From Cellulomonas sp. APG4 (GTDB lineage Bacteria > Actinomycetota > Actinomycetes > Actinomycetales > Cellulomonadaceae): a stretch of DNA of 43,613 nucleotides. A program made the position numbers and the translations under genes. The stretch is taken from positions 1-43,613 of the forward strand of contig NZ_JAACYI010000028.1 in NCBI RefSeq assembly GCF_009996735.1, given 5' to 3'. Each line of letters starts with the position of its first letter. Within the stretch, counting starts at the first letter, position 1. The notes beneath the pieces are model-generated. The model did no database searches, was not told the DNA's origin, and saw only the letters and a list, made by a program, of their open reading frames with translations. Of the stretch, positions 42,586 through 43,613 are shown piece after piece.

Positions 42586-43613
42586 GTGACGAGCGTCAGC
42601 AGCGGCTGGGACCTGTCCAGCGACGCCGAGCTGATCACCGCCGTCCGCACGGGCGAGACCGGCGCGTTCGGGGTCCTCTTCGAGCGGCACGTCGCCGCCG
42701 CGCGTGCCGTCGCCCGCCAGTACTCCAACTCCGCCGCCGACGCCGAGGACGCCGTCAGCGAGGCCTTCTCCAAGGTCTTCGCCGCGATCACCCAGGGCGG
42801 CGGGCCCGACGTCGCCTTCCGCGCCTACCTCTTCACGGCGTTGCGTCGTGTGGCGCTCACCCGCGTCGAGGCGGGCCGTCGCGCCGCACCCACCGACGAG
42901 ATGGAGACGTTCGAGCGCGCGTTCGGCGAGGTCGAGTCGACCGAGGCGCCCACGATGGCGGGCTTCGAGCGCGGCGTGGTCAGCGAGGCCTACAAGTCCC
43001 TGCCCGAGCGCTGGCAGGCCGTGCTCTGGTACACCGAGGTCGAGGAGCTCAGCCCGGCCGAGATCGCGCCGATCCTCGGCCTCACGGCCAACGGCGTCGC
43101 CGCGCTCGCCTACCGCGCGCGTGAGGGGCTGCGGCAGGCCTACCTCCAGCAGCACCTCGCGGCGCCCACCGACGAAGCGTGCACGGTCGTCAACAAGAAG
43201 CTCGGCGCCTACGTGCGCGGCGGCCTCGCCAAGCGCGAGACCGCGATGGTCGAGATGCACCTGGACGACTGCGGCACCTGCCGCGCCCTGGTGCTCGAGC
43301 TGGGCGACGTCAACCACGGCATGCGCGCCTTCGTCGCGCCTCTCGTCCTCGGTGCCGTGGCCCTGGGTGTGCTCCAGGGCATCGGGTTCGGCGGTGCGGC
43401 GGGTGCCGCGGCCGCGACGGCCGGTGCCGGCGCGGGGGCCGCAGGTGCGGCGGGCGCGGGTGCGGCGGGGGGGGGGGGGGGGGGGGGGGGGGGCGGGGCG
43501 GCGGGGGGGGGGGGGGGCCCACCCCCCCCCGTCAACACCCAGGCGGGGGGCAGGACCCGGGGGGGGGGGGGGAACACCGCCGCGGGAGGCCGCCGGCGGG
43601 GGGGGGGGGGGGG
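42586..43613 (+). CDS. ECF sigma factor with fused zinc-binding tail (3' partial)
   Basis: The GTG at 42586 follows GGAGGAGG. The frame is open to the window end. Region 2 is LITAVRTGETGAFGVLFERHVAAARAVARQYSNSAADAEDAVSEAFSKVFAAI. Region 4 is SLPERWQAVLWYTEVEELSPAEIAPILGLTANGVAALAYRAREGLRQAYL. A zinc-binding anti-sigma-like motif then follows in the same polypeptide, MHLDDCGTCR (H-x3-C-x2-C; His225, Cys229, Cys232). A hydrophobic helix (FVAPLVLGAVALGVLQGIGFGG) and an Ala/Gly-rich tail come after it. This would be a membrane-held sigma factor carrying its own inhibitor-like domain. Beyond about 43466 the reading is not reliable. Confidence 0.85.
   Translation, partial: MTSVSSGWDLSSDAELITAVRTGETGAFGVLFERHVAAARAVARQYSNSAADAEDAVSEAFSKVFAAITQGGGPDVAFRAYLFTALRRVALTRVEAGRRAAPTDEMETFERAFGEVESTEAPTMAGFERGVVSEAYKSLPERWQAVLWYTEVEELSPAEIAPILGLTANGVAALAYRAREGLRQAYLQQHLAAPTDEACTVVNKKLGAYVRGGLAKRETAMVEMHLDDCGTCRALVLELGDVNHGMRAFVAPLVLGAVALGVLQGIGFGGAAGAAAATAGAGAGAAGAAGAGAAGGGGGGGGGGAAGGGGGPPPPVNTQAGGRTRGGGGNTAAGGRRRGGGG
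43467..43613. other. Homopolymer-rich contig end, probably unreliable
   Basis: Runs of 27 G and shorter runs of G or C dominate to the end. They follow a GC-rich but otherwise normal Ala/Gly-coding stretch. This looks like a low-quality read end or collapsed repeat rather than biology, so neither the sigma factor's tail nor any downstream gene can be read. Confidence 0.8.

Noticed and set aside
43467-43613. Gly-rich protein tail or quadruplex-forming DNA
   Set aside because: Homopolymers of this purity at the very end of the sequence are better explained by poor sequence quality.

Overview
The window reads as a chromosome segment of a high-GC Gram-positive bacterium, most likely an actinobacterium of the Micrococcales and quite possibly Cellulomonas-like. 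Supporting signs are very high GC with strong third-position bias, many GTG starts, a dnaK-grpE-dnaJ-hspR operon with HAIR-type operators, an ECF42-type sigma factor beside YCII proteins, and a surface protein ending in an LAATG sorting signal. The genus is an inference, because no 16S gene is present. The left 2.7 kb is an accessory patch of lower GC. The last ~150 bases are almost pure G/C runs and are probably unreliable sequence.

Layout. 1-2.7 kb: the 3' end of an RHS polymorphic-toxin gene, a coupled small membrane protein (candidate immunity), an IS3-family transposase remnant, a displaced second RHS tip with its own coupled small gene, and frameshifted remnants. 2.7-3.7 kb: two unknown genes. 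3.7-7.8 kb: a TPP riboswitch and the thiamine ABC importer thiB-thiP-thiQ. 7.8-10.2 kb: a double GNAT acetyltransferase and a GAF-EAL c-di-GMP phosphodiesterase. 10.2-12.3 kb: two YCII proteins with an ECF42-type sigma factor. 12.4-14.9 kb: a DrrAB-like ABC exporter with a YdeI-like protein. 15-24 kb: a mixed block of redox enzymes, regulators and hydrolases. Three copies of a 56-bp four-part palindrome lie in its intergenic gaps at 16855, 18774 and 19875. 24-29 kb: small regulator-target pairs, each with a visible operator palindrome (TetR/esterase, CmtR-like/CDF exporter, TetR/DoxX), plus a maltose-acetyltransferase-like enzyme. 29-36 kb: a protein with four tandem cold-shock domains, YbjQ- and DHFR-like proteins, and a 1420-residue Ig-like repeat surface protein. 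36-41.5 kb: an NmrA-like protein, a GNAT, and the HspR-controlled chaperone operon ending in a strong terminator. 41.6 kb to the end: an unknown protein and an ECF sigma factor fused to a zinc-binding anti-sigma-like tail and a membrane segment.

How parts work together. Thiamine uptake should be switched by TPP through the riboswitch. DnaK, GrpE and DnaJ form one chaperone machine whose repressor HspR is the last gene of the operon and should bind the two HAIR sites before dnaK. The CmtR-like and TetR regulators should control their immediate neighbours. The best candidates for something undescribed are the exactly spaced 56-bp palindromic element, two copies of which bracket a gene for a nuclease-fold protein, and the four-domain cold-shock protein. 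No tRNA, rRNA or CRISPR array was seen.
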